Below, one piece after another: positions 38,505 through 50,388 of a DNA stretch of 64,000 nt (its first letter is position 1; every line of letters begins with the position of its first letter). The translations under genes were made by a program, and so were the position numbers. The stretch comes from Leucaena leucocephala (lineage: Eukaryota > Streptophyta > Magnoliopsida > Fabales > Fabaceae): contig CM073515.1 of NCBI GenBank assembly GCA_037074615.1, positions 10,129,001-10,193,000 on the forward strand, written 5' to 3'. The notes beneath the pieces were generated by a model. It was given only the letters and a program-made list of their open reading frames with translations, searched no databases and was not told where the DNA came from.

Positions 38505-39077
38505 TTAATCTTCACAATTACCTTCATCCTTCACTTGAACCTTAGGCCTGCAACAGTGCTTCCTGGTATGCTCCTTCATTTCTGTCACTTTCCCAGGAAA
38601 ATCTTCATCATTTTTACCAAGCTCAGACCTCCTCTCCATGAACTCAGAGTTCTCTTTCCAAACTTCACCATTAGTGTAAACCTCCTTCTTCCAAATAGGA
38701 ACAGTTGCCTTTAGCTCATCTATGAGAAACCTACAAGCCTCCAATGCATCATCTCTGTGGACGGAAGAAACTGCAATGAACACGCTTGTTTCTCCCACAG
38801 GAACCGTGCCTAGACGATGAGCAACCGCAATGGAATGTAGGTTCCAGGATGATCTAGCAGAGGAACAAAGAGACTTTATACATCGTATCGCCATTGGTAC
38901 ATATGCTTCATATCTCAACTCCAAGACTGTTTTGCCTTCGAAGGTATCGCGTGTTGTGCCTGAAAAAGTAGTTATAGCTCCAGCTTGTGGGGCCCTGACA
39001 TAATTCATGTACTTAGCAACATCTATAGGATTAAGGTCTTCCAAGACTTCTACAAGGTTTTTATCTTCAGCAGCCAT
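38505..39077 (-). CDS. CNX6: Molybdopterin synthase catalytic (large) subunit, MoaE type
   Basis: One coding exon of 190 residues, close to the roughly 198 of Arabidopsis CNX6. Together with the small sulfur-carrier subunit CNX7 it converts precursor Z (cPMP) into molybdopterin, an early cytosolic step of molybdenum-cofactor synthesis. Family motifs are present in order: GAITTFSGTTRD, LELRYEAYVPMA, AVAHRLGTVPVGETSV, SSVHRDDALEACRFLIDELK and VPIWKKEVYTNGE. The last holds the lysines used in catalysis in MoaE. The C-terminal tail is charged and variable. The start at 39077 (MAAEDKN) is the first in-frame ATG; the open frame continues upstream without another ATG. A leader intron toward 40322 is possible. 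Confidence 0.93.
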   Translation of the reverse strand: MAAEDKNLVEVLEDLNPIDVAKYMNYVRAPQAGAITTFSGTTRDTFEGKTVLELRYEAYVPMAIRCIKSLCSSARSSWNLHSIAVAHRLGTVPVGETSVFIAVSSVHRDDALEACRFLIDELKATVPIWKKEVYTNGEVWKENSEFMERRSELGKNDEDFPGKVTEMKEHTRKHCCRPKVQVKDEGNCED

Positions 39078-40600
39078 TTTCTCTAGATATCTGCTGAATT
39101 TATCCCGAGTTAACAAGCTCGCTCGATAAACTCACAAAGAATAAATCTTCTAATTGTTGAGCTTTTCTTCCTTCAAAGACCAGAGAAGTCAGGTCTGGTG
39201 GTTTGTTCCTCAAATTGACAAGAGCTTCTTCTCATAGTTGCAAAAGGCATGATGAAGCTAACAAATTGACAAGTTATGATGTCAAAATCACATGGCTTAT
39301 ATAGCACAGATGAAAAATACTATAGATTTGGGATACATCTTAAATATTATTAGGCCTTTGATATTGCAAAAAGAAGTTTTCAAGATTAACTCAAAGCATT
39401 AAGTTCTAAAAAGTTGAAAACGCCAGGTCAAATTAGTAGTGTTGAAATTTGTCATGATCATTAAGGTAATTCATTTATAGTTACTTTCATTCAAGAAAAG
39501 CCTCCTGCAAATTTTCACTTGCATTCCTACCCATCTCACCTTTTTCTATCTCTCTAATTTCATATAATAATGTAAAGTGACGTTTGTTTACTATCATTTG
39601 ATCTGATACATCTAAACTGAAACAAGCTTCTGCCCTAATTTTATCTTCTGCATCATCAAGAATTACATAATAGGCAGATCAAATTGAAAAACTGTGTAAC
39701 TAACTCGCGCAATCTTTCAAGTACCAGTAGAAAACCCAACTAATATCAAATTGTAACACAATGAAATTCAACATTTCAAATACCAATAATATTTATTTGT
39801 GGAACAATTTAGCAATCAATATTTGAGTGGAATAGAGTATTTGAGAGGTAAACTCTCAACAGACATCCCCATAAGATAAACAAAAGGGATTCAATCAAAT
39901 TAATACAAGCTTGCAGCTTTCACTCACAACATCAGAGATATACATGTAAAAATAAGCATCTATCAATCTATGAAACTCCCATGTGAAACACAGCAATTAC
40001 AGGGCATTGATCGTATGTTAGCTCAGAATTAATTAATTAATTAATAACTAAAATGAGTATTTTTCTTGCTTAACAAAAATCAACTTTCAGCAGTTGATTT
40101 AATTCTCAAAGCTGAAAATAAAGGAAATTAGTACATGGGGCCAAGCAACAGGGAAGTGGGTCTGCACTCTGACCCCACCCCAAAAGACTGTATATTTGCT
40201 CATTTGAGTTTTCAGCAGATGAACTTTATTTACAATATTAGTCAGTTGCAATCTACCGTACACTATCTCAGTAATTGTCAACAGAGAAGAGAAAAAAAAT
40301 AAAGAAAACCCGAGAACTTACCTCGAAGAAAAACCAGCGCCATCATGAGGATAAGCCAGCCAAACATCGCAGACCCAGGAATCGAAATGGGGATTTTGAA
40401 AAATCTAGATTGAAATTGTCAGATGCTGAAATCCAAAAGGTGAGGCGGAGGCGATCCAAGGGAAAATGACGAAGGAGCTACGGAGTTTTCTAATTGCCAC
40501 TTCCTCTCTTATTTTTTTGCTTCTTCAGCTTGCTTGCAAGGGAGGAATAAGAGCGTGTGAGAATGAATGGCTCTGACCGACACAAAAGGAAAATGGCGAT
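39078..40600 (-). other. CNX6 5' side, possible leader intron and upstream exon
   Basis: No second gene was recognised. On the minus strand a clean donor (cgag/gtaag at 40321-40320) follows a GC-richer block, suggesting a 5' UTR exon at about 40322-40580 and a leader intron of roughly 1.2 kb. The acceptor cannot be fixed. The plus-strand frame at 40275-40469 is Lys/Arg-rich but opposes this leader and is probably chance. Confidence 0.4.
40322..40367 (-). other. Short hydrophobic upstream frame before a splice donor
   Basis: Starting at the ATG at 40367 on the minus strand, the frame reads MFGWLILMMALVFLR and then runs into the donor at 40321. It could be an upstream frame in the CNX6 leader or the first exon of a separate small membrane protein. 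I could not find a matching downstream exon. Confidence 0.25.
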
Positions 40601-42187
40601 TCGGACTGCCAAGGGCAAAGCCGCAAAATCAAATCCAGATATGTGGGGTGCTGCTGTCGCTGTGGTTTTATTTTATTTACTTATTCACTATATATCGATT
40701 TGACGTGCAGCATTTGAATTACTTTTCATAATTTTGTCATTTTCATTCCCCGATTCAAAAGCTGGGTGTTGACTTTTTCAGTTCATGAGTAGTGGAAATA
40801 AGTAAGTACGTGGAAAGTAATTTTTTATTTTTTTAGATCATAAGGTTTTAAAAAAATATTTATAACCAAAAAAGATTTTTGAAGAGTTTTTTAAAAAAAT
40901 TTTGGAGAAGAATTTATAAAAAAAATAAATAATTTTAAATAAATAAATATTTAAATAATTATTTTTAGAAATATTTTTATTATTAATAAATTAAGAAAAA
41001 TGATATAATTATTAAATATATAAGAGATGAGAGATAAGAAATGAGATATGAAAGATAAGAGAGGGTATAGAAAAAGAAGAGAAGAGAGAGAGTGTAGAAA
41101 AAATAGGAGAGAGAATATAAGAAAAAATAGGGGTAATAAAATAATTAATTAATTTATAAGTTCTTTTACTATTCCATAAATTACTCTAATCAATTTATTT
41201 AAAATATTAGTTTTAAACTATATTTTAGACTAAATTTTTTTAAAATAAATATAGTTATTTATTTTAAAATTTTTTAAAATTTAAAATTTTATCTAAATTT
41301 AAATTTAAATATTAGGTAATAGGCAAATTCCAAACACCCTGACAATCTACCATCGAATCCATGGATTCAAATATTGATAGTTTCGCATCCAAGAATCAAT
41401 GATTAAACGTCATAGCGACATGTAAATGCCTTTTAATATAAAATTAATTTAATAACATAAAATTTTGTTAAATCTCTTTAAATTTTTACTTCAATTCTTA
41501 AAAATGATATCTAGAAGATAGCTATAAAATTTAAAATTAAATAATTAGAATATAATAAATTGTATAAAAAATAAAATAAAATTACATATTCTTTCAAACT
41601 GTGAGTTTGCAAATAGAGTACGTTCGTTTTCAACTAAAATATGAAATATAAAATCATAAAAAATAAAATTCCAGAGGCCACTGTGATTAAGATAGAACTA
41701 AAATTTTGTTGCCAGAAATAAAATAAGGACAAAACTATACATGAGTCCTTAACTTGACAATATAGAAGTTTTCAGTTTGTACCTTAATTTTATAAAGTAT
41801 TTTTTTAATTATTTAATCCTAATACTATTAATATTAGATAATAATTTTTATGTTAAATATTATTTTTAAAAATTAAACTTAATATATCAATATTTAAAAA
41901 TATTTTGTTAACATTTAAAATTTTAATCTTTAGCATCATTTCTTAAGACGTTAAGATTAGAGAACTATAAAAATAATTTATAAATTTAAAGAAAAAAATA
42001 AATTTTTATATAAAATTAAAGCAGTAAAGGCGTATTTTTGTTCAAAATAAAATAATCATTAATAAGTAAAATTACTTTTTATAACATAGGGTGAAGAAAA
42101 GCTAAATTGCCGCAAGCGAAGTTCCAAAGGTGGGGTTTTAATCTTCGATTGATTAGGGTTTTGCGCAGAGTTTTGAAAAAGGAAGCC
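40601..42187. other. Intergenic, shared promoter side of CNX6 and SmD3
   Basis: The two genes are divergent. The region is extremely AT-rich, with a purine-rich GA stretch at about 41025-41125. No coding exon seen. Confidence 0.5.
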
Positions 42188-44361
42188 ATGAGCAGGAGCT
42201 TGGGAATACCAGTGAAGCTACTTCACGAGGCCACTGGTCATGTCGTCACCGTAGAGCTGAAGAGTGGAGAACTCTACAGAGGAAGTATGATCGAGTGTGA
42301 AGACAACTGGAATTGTCAGCTCGAGAACATTACCTACACCGCCAAGGTACTTCTCTTTCGTATTATCGTAATTCTACTGCATTTAATTACTCGTCTCGTC
42401 AATGTCTTTTTTGTATGCGTAGGTTTTGGATTTCGTTCAAATTGCGTTGAGCTTGGATTCTGATTATCAAATTTTGATCTTAGCTGTAAATTTCATTGCA
42501 AGTTTTCTGAACCCTATGAGATGCCGTCTATGAAAAACTCGTCAAGCAGACACACATGCACATTACCTTACAAAGAGGGATTAGGAAGGAAAGATAGGAA
42601 GTAATTGAGTAATCGCTAATCTTTTGGTTCCTTCTAGAGGCTTTTGAGCAATCTTACTCTCTGTCTGCTAATGTGGAAGCTTACTCACTACATTTTGATG
42701 AGAGATATTCTCTGTACTAGATAATTCAAATTATGTGCTCTTGATCCAATCTCCTGCTGGTTTTAGATCAGACGAATAAATGTTGTTATTTTAAGGCTAG
42801 ATTTAATCCAGCTTGGACTATAAAACATGATTAAACTGAGAGGGACCAAGATTTAAACTGGAATAAGATTGATCATGGAGATGGTCATTTGTTGGGCATT
42901 TCCACTTTCCCTGTCTGGGACATGGCTAGAAGCAAAGTTCCAGTTGTTTGAAAGTTTGACTGTGAATTTTATTATTTTAAGTTGCACCAAGTTGAATATG
43001 AGCATGTGCAGAATTCAGAAAGCAAGTGAAAAGGACGTTAGTTTCATTTAGTCAGGTTTAATGGAATGGAGCTGATGAAATAAGCTATGAGTGTTGCTGT
43101 TACTTATTACAGGAGTAGACATGACATTAAATTTTTCTCTGCATAATTTGTTCAGATATAGGAAATATATCACCTCATGCATACTACATGGTGAATACTA
43201 CACGAGAGTCCATTGTATCCGATTACCGAAACCTGCCATTTTTACTTCAGATTTCTGACAGTAGGCTCAACATCTTATCTTGCACAATTTTTAGCTTGAT
43301 TAACTGTGCCTGTCCCTAATTTCAATTTTGTAATTAGCATTTAAAATGAAGGTTGGAGGACAGTGTAAGGCCATGTAGTAATTCTTCCCCTGCCCCTCTA
43401 AAAGAAATAATATAGCCAAATGGACGCTAGGAGGCTTACATGGGCTAATGATAAGCATACCAAAGATCTCCAGTTTTGACATTATCTCAGACTTTTCTCA
43501 GACATGTACTAATTTGGAACATGCCTAGTGTCAACCTCAATTTTATATCCTCGCAGTCTTTCCTGTTTTGTTTCTTTACCAGCCTAAGAAAGTGCAAATT
43601 GTCAATTTTAAAAGTTGTAGAGAGGTTCCTTTCACCAATTTCAACTTTTTAAGTATATTATTATTAATTTGGTCTAATGTACACTGAACTTCATATTATT
43701 TGCTGATAATGGCCGTGCATTCCTCAGGATGGAAAAACATCCCAACTTGAACATGTATTCATTCGTGGCAGCAAAGTCAGGTATGAACTATACCTTCTGT
43801 ACTTAACGATTGAGTGAAGTTTTTTTACTCCAAAGATGATTTTGTGATTTCTGTATGGCAATTATAAGTGCTGTGAAAGTGCGGTGACTTGGGCATTTTG
43901 ACAGGTTTATGGTCATACCAGACATGCTGAAGAATGCTCCCATGTTTAAGCGTTTGGATGCTAGAATTAAGGTAACTTCACGTCTTTTAGCGATCAAGGA
44001 CACTTATGTTGTATGTATGTTCTGAGTGTAATTTTTGCTTCTTGAAATCTCGTGAAGGGCAAGGGTGCATCACTTGGAGTTGGAAGGGGCAGAGCAGTTG
44101 CAATGCGAGCAAAGGTATTTACACTTACATTCTTTGATTATATAAACCTAGCTTTCCTTTTGGCCATATCCATGATGTGTTTCAATACACATTTCCCTAT
44201 GTGTTGTACAGAATCTAAAACATGAGTTGTATTATTCACAACTTGTGAATAAGATGGTCTATTATAAATTTTATGTTATATTGATGTTGCTGGCGCAGGC
44301 TCAAGCTGCTGGCCGTGGAGCGGCACCTGGCAGGGGCATTGTCCCGCCTGTGCGGAGGTGA
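42188..44361 (+). CDS. SMD3: Small nuclear ribonucleoprotein SmD3
   Basis: Five exons: 42188-42346, 43728-43780, 43905-43971, 44058-44114 and 44299-44361, giving 132 residues, the normal size. Sm1 motif: PVKLLHEATGHVVTVELKSG and GSMIECEDNWNCQLENI. Sm2 motif: VFIRGSKVRFMVIPDMLKNAP. The tail is rich in Gly and Arg (GVGRGRA, AAGRGAAPGRG, PPVRR), the type of RG repeat that receives symmetric arginine dimethylation in Sm proteins. SmD3 is one of seven subunits of the Sm ring around U1, U2, U4 and U5 snRNAs. The start MSRSLGIPVKLL is standard; the in-frame residues upstream are leader sequence. Confidence 0.95.
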
Positions 44362-45444
44362 TTAGTCTTAGTCACATTTTTTACTTCTGCATGCGGAACG
44401 TTGGTAGCCAAACCAGAAACATCCATTTTCCCCCTGCGTGTTGAAAGAGGTATTAATTTGAAAAAAAACAGAGATATCTAATATTCTGTGTCCTGTTCCA
44501 CCGTCACGTGAGTTTATGCCTTCAAATTAGTAATCCTCGACTGCTTCTTGGTATTGACGTATGATTTTTCAATGCTCTCAGAATATAGTAGTTTAACTTT
44601 CATGTCAGCCACAAGTTATGTTAGGGTAGGTACGTCATGTGTGCGTTTTAATTGATTCATGTGCCCCCGTTTGGGTCGTGGAATCAGTAAGAATGTAATG
44701 GGTGAGCATACCTGATATGACTTTAGATAATGTATTTTTTGATATTCTCGCTCGTTTGTAATCTACATTTATATGTTCTAGTAGTGTAATCCCAATGCAC
44801 CTACTTAAGGTAACTGGCGTTATAAAATGTAATCTCCCTTACATTGCATAAGCCCAACTATATATCTAAATCAATCATTTGCATTAAGATTATGTGTAAA
44901 TCTCCTTTCATGGAATCAAATCAAATGTGCCAATAGTGTCAAAATATTTTCCTTGTGATCCATGTAGCAGCAAGACGTGATTGGAAAAGATACCAGATTA
45001 TAATTTCATATTCTATCGTGTCCTTCATATAATATCTAGTTTGTTGTGGTATTAATAATTTATTCTTGTGAAATCATGGTTATTTTCTTAAACTTCAATT
45101 CCTACTATGTTCAGACTTTCATACGTATAGAATATGAAGAATCGGGATCTAAAAGTATGCATATTCCTGAGACAAGATTCCTGACTGCATGTCTGTATGT
45201 ACCATAAAATTTATTAAAAAGCGCAAGATTCGAACCTAAGACTTATTCTAGCCGTGCGAACAGTAAAATAAGAATGAGTTACAATAAAAATAATTGAATG
45301 AGAAAAACAGAATCTTGCGTGTTGATTTTTGAACATGGTATGAATCCTAACTGAAGGTGTTAACCACTTTCCTCTTCTTTTAGTTCCTTCCATGAGAAGA
45401 GGTGTAACTAGGGGTGTTTTGTTTTTTAGAATTACTTCGAGGCG

Positions 45445-46385
45445 AGAATTTATTATAAAAAACCTTATAAAATTATTAAATAATTAAATAGTCTTAAGAA
45501 ATTTGAGGACAATAAATTTGATTTGTACAATGATTAAGTTACCTTTATATATAAATATCAAATTTTTTGGGTATGTGATAATAATTTGAAGTAGTACAAA
45601 TGACTATTAGAGAGACAAAAGGTGACAACTTAAAGTTATAAATTATAATTAGGGTTGTTATCTCATACCTCTATTTGTTATTTATATCATTTTAAATTGT
45701 TAATAATGGTAGAAATAAGCTAAACCTTTAACAATGGCTTACGTCCTAACTTGTTTAAAGTTTTATATTGCTTAGCCTATTTTGCAAAGAAGTAGGCTTT
45801 AAGTCTATTTAAAAGTCTGTTAATTTAAATAGGCTAGATTTTTTTTCTAAAGCCTAGTCTACAAACCTAATATTGTAAATAAGCTCACAGCCTATTTAGA
45901 ATTTTTTATTTATAAATATATGCTTTGAAACCTACTAAAAATTTATATAAATATATTTATATATATATTAATAGGCTTAAAAGCCTACTTATAACCTTCA
46001 AGCTTTGTAGTATAAGGCTTTTTTAGAGGCATACATTGGAAGTATGCTTTTAAAAAGGTTTTAAACTTAGCAAGTTCAAAAGCTCAAATCTGGACCTAAA
46101 AAAAAGCTTATATACAAGCTCAAACTTTATATTTTTATTATAGACTTAGGCCTATTTAGCTAAAGTCTAGCCTTATTTGACCTATTTTTATGTTTAGTTA
46201 TCATTATGTCCCTAATTATTATTTATACCATTTCAAATTATTATTATATTTTTAGTAATTTATTATTTATGTATAATAATAATTTAATAATTATACAAAT
46301 CAAATTTATTACCGTTAGATTCTCTATAACTATTTAATTATTTGATGACTTTATCATATTTTTCTCTCTTAGTAACTCTCTCTCT
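45445..46385. mobile_element. Foldback MITE with a nested aggctt-rich insert
   Basis: The left arm (about 45455-45620) and the reverse complement of the right arm (about 46195-46375) share blocks such as taattaaatagt and aataaatttgatttgta. They also share ataatttgaa followed by a gtacaaat- or gtataaat-like stretch. A partial copy of the right arm (45655-45715) lies in the middle. Between 45720 and 46190 the sequence is full of aggctt/aagcct motifs, including the hairpin taggctt-aa-aagccta near 45972. Exact ends and target duplication are not resolved. Confidence 0.5.
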
Positions 46386-47705
46386 CTCTCTTTCAATAAC
46401 AACAATGACAAAAGCTAAGAAAAAGCCATTTCTGAATCTTGACCAAAGCTATGATACGAATCTCCTTATACTGGTGTAAAAAGCTAAAGCTTGAAGAATT
46501 TCTGAATCAGAGAGCTGACGTTGAATCTGTATCCATTCGATTTATTTTGGGTTAAAGTGCATACGCCACCTGATATATTCTTTTAAATTCATTTAATATC
46601 TTAAAATATTAATATTTTGTGATATATTCAACCTCATAAAATATTTTTTCAAATATTTTAACAGGCTAAAGTATTTTTTTATACATCTAAGACTTTTTAA
46701 GACTTTGGAGTATTTCTTTTAAATATATCTAGTATTTTAAAATATTTTTTTAATGCATCTAGCACAAATATATAAAATATTTTAGAATACTAGATGTACT
46801 AAAAAACTATTTTAAAGTGGTGATAACATTATAAAAAATTTTAAGATGCTAGATGTATAATATAAAATATTTTAAAATATTAAATATATTTTAACTCATT
46901 TATTTTCGCCTTAATTTATCTTTGACCATTAAATCCCTATTTAACTATTCAAATCGATCATTGAGGGGGGAAATATTATCAATAACTCTATTTTATTTTA
47001 TTTAATAGATTTTGAATGTTCATCTAACGATTAAAAATTAAAATTGAGACAAAATGGCAAAAATAAAAAGAGAATCTGAATTGGCACGTTATTGCAAAGC
47101 CCTGGTTCTATTGAAATTCGTCCCAACTCCCAACTCAAGCCAAGCCTTACTACCGAGACATCGTTATCAGGGAATAGAATGGGAATGGCTGCACCCATCA
47201 TCCGTGGTTTCATCTACTGAAGAGATGATACATGTAATTATTTAGAATGTGTTCAAATTTTAGAGAGTATCACTTTATTGTGATTCTAGTCATGGTGCTT
47301 AGGGAAACATCCTAACTCCTGAGTGCTTAAATTTACGCTTGAGGGTAATAGACGGCTTACCCCATCCGATATTGGTATCTCTTAGGAGAAAGGGAGACTT
47401 CGTCCTACCCTTAGATAGTGAATGAACCTAATCTCTTTCTAAAAATTTTTATATAAAAAAAAAGAATAGGAATGGCTGCTTTGGGGTTAATAAAAATTAA
47501 CACATATCATAAATAATAGATTTATATCTTTTAAATACATGAGTTCAATCCTCATTACTGTTGTGAGTAGTTCTTTTTATAAACGATCTCATAAATCTCT
47601 TATAAGCGTTCTTTGAACTATGTTGTTGCACTCTAACATAAACTTTCCATATAAAAAAACAAAAAAATATGAATGGCTGCTTCCATCAACATAAAAAAAA
47701 TTATA

Positions 47706-47989
47706 CTCCATCTGGTTATAATTATTAGAATTAGTTGACTTTTTATATAGACAGAGGAATCCAAATGCTCCCTTTAGTCGTAATTATAAAAGCCCGTTAA
47801 CTTGTTTGGATATATTAAAGAAATAAAATAAATCAGTTAATTATAATTAAATTTAATATTTGAAGATAAATTTATATTATATATTAATTAATCTATTTAA
47901 ATTAATCAATTAATTTTTATATTAATTATATTTAATTAATTTATTTAATTTATAAAAAATTAATTAATTTTTATAATTAGAGTAAGAGG
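47706..47989. mobile_element. Stowaway-like MITE
   Basis: Left end ctccatctggttataattat and reverse-complemented right end cctcttactctaattata are imperfect inverted repeats. The element is flanked by TA at 47704-47705 and 47990-47991, the Tc1/mariner duplication. A second terminus-like sequence (gctccctttagtcgtaatta) lies inside at about 47769. Another begins at 47992 (ctccctttcaattgtacat), so more than one copy may be merged here. Confidence 0.6.
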
Positions 47990-49997
47990 TACTCCCTTTC
48001 AATTGTACATGAATTGCTTTTGAGTATTAAACATTTTTAAGTTTAATCATAAGTAGAAAGTAAAAGGATAAGATTGAGACTTTAAAGAATATGATAGAAG
48101 TCATATGCTTAAGAAATAGAGGAGAGATTTTTTTGTAATTATATATATATATCCCACATGCGGTCATATACATCGTCCTTGTGCCCGCAATATTTTCCAA
48201 AACAATTAAGCGAAAAAATAAAAGCAAATTATATACAAAATTTTTTTAAAAATAAATAAAAAGCGAAATTTTTTGTTGCAAAGTAGAAAGAGTACCTGAC
48301 ATGGTCCCAGAAAAGAAAAATGCCACAATTTCTTCTTACGTAAAGAGATAAAGGGAATGTAGCTACATAGAGAGAGTTTTTCAATGGCCTCAGTTCCAAT
48401 GTATACAAGGCATTAGTAATCTCTTGGATTATTATTCATAATATCCGAAATAAGTTTTATTATTCAATTGAATAGTCCTCCAATAATTGACAATAAACTT
48501 TGGGAATTGGTTTTTGCACTCATAATTCTGATGATATGTGAATAAAGCTCTAATTAAATAATTTTAATTTTTTATATATATAAAAATTTATATGGGTTCA
48601 ACTCCTGTCTTCTATTAAAATTAAAATATAATTTTAAAATTTAAAAATATTTATAAAAAATTTATAAAATTATTTACTAATTTTTTTATAATAATAATGT
48701 GAATCGAACTTTATATACAATATGCAATGAATGGAACTTCATTGCTTATATCCATAAACATAAGCAATGAAAATTGGTTTGGATGAGCATGCATTGATGC
48801 TAGTTAGCTAGTTGAAAAGTTACGTTTGAAAAGTTGAAAAGGCCATTGGTTTCCAATACAGTTTGAAATATTGTGATAATTAATATTTGCTGAATTAGAT
48901 AGAAGGTATAGGAAAAAAGAGTTTCAACCTTAGTCAACAAAAAGTCTTCATGCCACCAACACTAGCTAAGCATTAAACCCCCTGGACAATATCCATATAA
49001 CGATTGCACACTATCATTTATTATTATTATTATTATTATTAACTTTGCCTTAGCCAGTTGTTATTGTAAATAATTTAGAAAGTTGTTCATGTTTTTTAAT
49101 ATCATGTGTGGAAAGTGAAATTATATTCTTATAATGGAAATTTTCTTGTCTTATTTAAACTACATAACTTTTTTTGTTTTCACAAAAAATGATAATTGTA
49201 TAATATAATTATCCCTTTTTATATTCATCTTTATGTAGATAACTAATTTATAATATAATTTGAATTATTGAAAAATATATACTTTTATGTATTTTCTTAT
49301 CAATAATCAATAATTAGATATAATAATTAATAGACTCAAGTATATATATCCTCCAAATTTACATTAAGTTTTTAGTCTCTTAAATTTACAAATATATTTT
49401 TATTTTTAGTCCCTTATTAGTCTCATAAATAGAGAATATGAGTCAACAAATTTAGATAATAATTCTACAATTAAATGTTAATAAAATAGCTTATGGGTAG
49501 AAACAAATTATTCTAACCTTGAGAAGTAGTACTCTTTTTTTTTTTTTTGGAAAACACACGTTATCCTTAACCAAGTAAATCATATATAACGTAATATAAA
49601 TGAGTATATAGATTATTTTATATTTTTTAAAAAATAAGTTGAATAAATAATAATATTTAATTATGCCATCTAAATATTTAATACTTTACAGATACGTGTT
49701 GCTATTATATTTAAAAAAAATCCATGCCAAAAAGTTTGTTTTTATATTTAAAAAATAAAAAAATTAAAGACTTCTATTAAAAATGATAAAAAATAATATT
49801 TTCATTTAGAAGGTAAAATATTTTTTTGTTAAAGATTCTCTAATGATTTGTTAACAGATTTTAGCTAAAAAAGTCTGTTAAAATTTTAATCCACCCTAAT
49901 AAATATCATAAGATTAAGAATAATGATAAACTAGAATCTATTTTTATCCACGGTAATCTGATGATGTCCTTTCCTTTTTCTATAAAAATCTCATTCT

Positions 49998-50264
49998 TGT
50001 TATTAAATCAATTAATTCACTTTAAATTTAAATACCATAAGGATAAGGATATATATAATCATAATCTTATATCAATAATCTAAAATTGGCCAAACACAGA
50101 AACATATTACACACTCTGATTAATATTTTTCTTCATCAGGAATATCTAATAATCTGATCCTGTTATTAAATTCATTAATTCACTTTAAATTTAAATACCT
50201 AAAGGATAAGGATATAATCATAATCTTATACTGATTATCTAAAATTGGCCAAACAAAGAAACAG
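49998..50264 (+). repeat. Direct duplication in the BGAL promoter
   Basis: Two copies of a segment of about 105 bp, at 49998-50108 and 50161-50264. Both have tgttattaaat.cattaattca-like starts, cactttaaatttaaatacc, aaggataaggatat, ataatcataatcttata and aaaattggccaaaca. The offset is about 163 bp. The second copy ends about 125 bp before the BGAL ATG. Confidence 0.85.
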
Positions 50265-50388
50265 GCTACCAAAACCGATAAGCATACGTTACTATTTTCT
50301 GTATAAAGTCTTCATCAATCTCATACCAAACCGTGCACTTTCTTCAATTTTCTCTTCTTCGTTCGTTCTTTCTCCATCTCAAGTCAAT

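Larger units (their letters stand above)
44362..50388. other. Gene-poor, MITE-rich intergenic region
   Basis: Six kilobases with no recognisable gene. It contains a foldback MITE (45445-46385), a Stowaway-like MITE (47706-47989) and an ATT microsatellite near 49018-49040. There is also an inverted and tandem AT repeat with atctagtattttaaaatatt-like units (about 46600-46890) and a direct duplication before the BGAL gene (49998-50264). Segments at 45205-45260 and 47255-47430 are less AT-rich and look like old dispersed repeats. Confidence 0.55.

Noticed and set aside
40275..40469. Lys/Arg-rich plus-strand frame of 64 codons
   Set aside because: It is antisense to the likely CNX6 leader, has no domain, and its composition is explained by AG-rich sequence.
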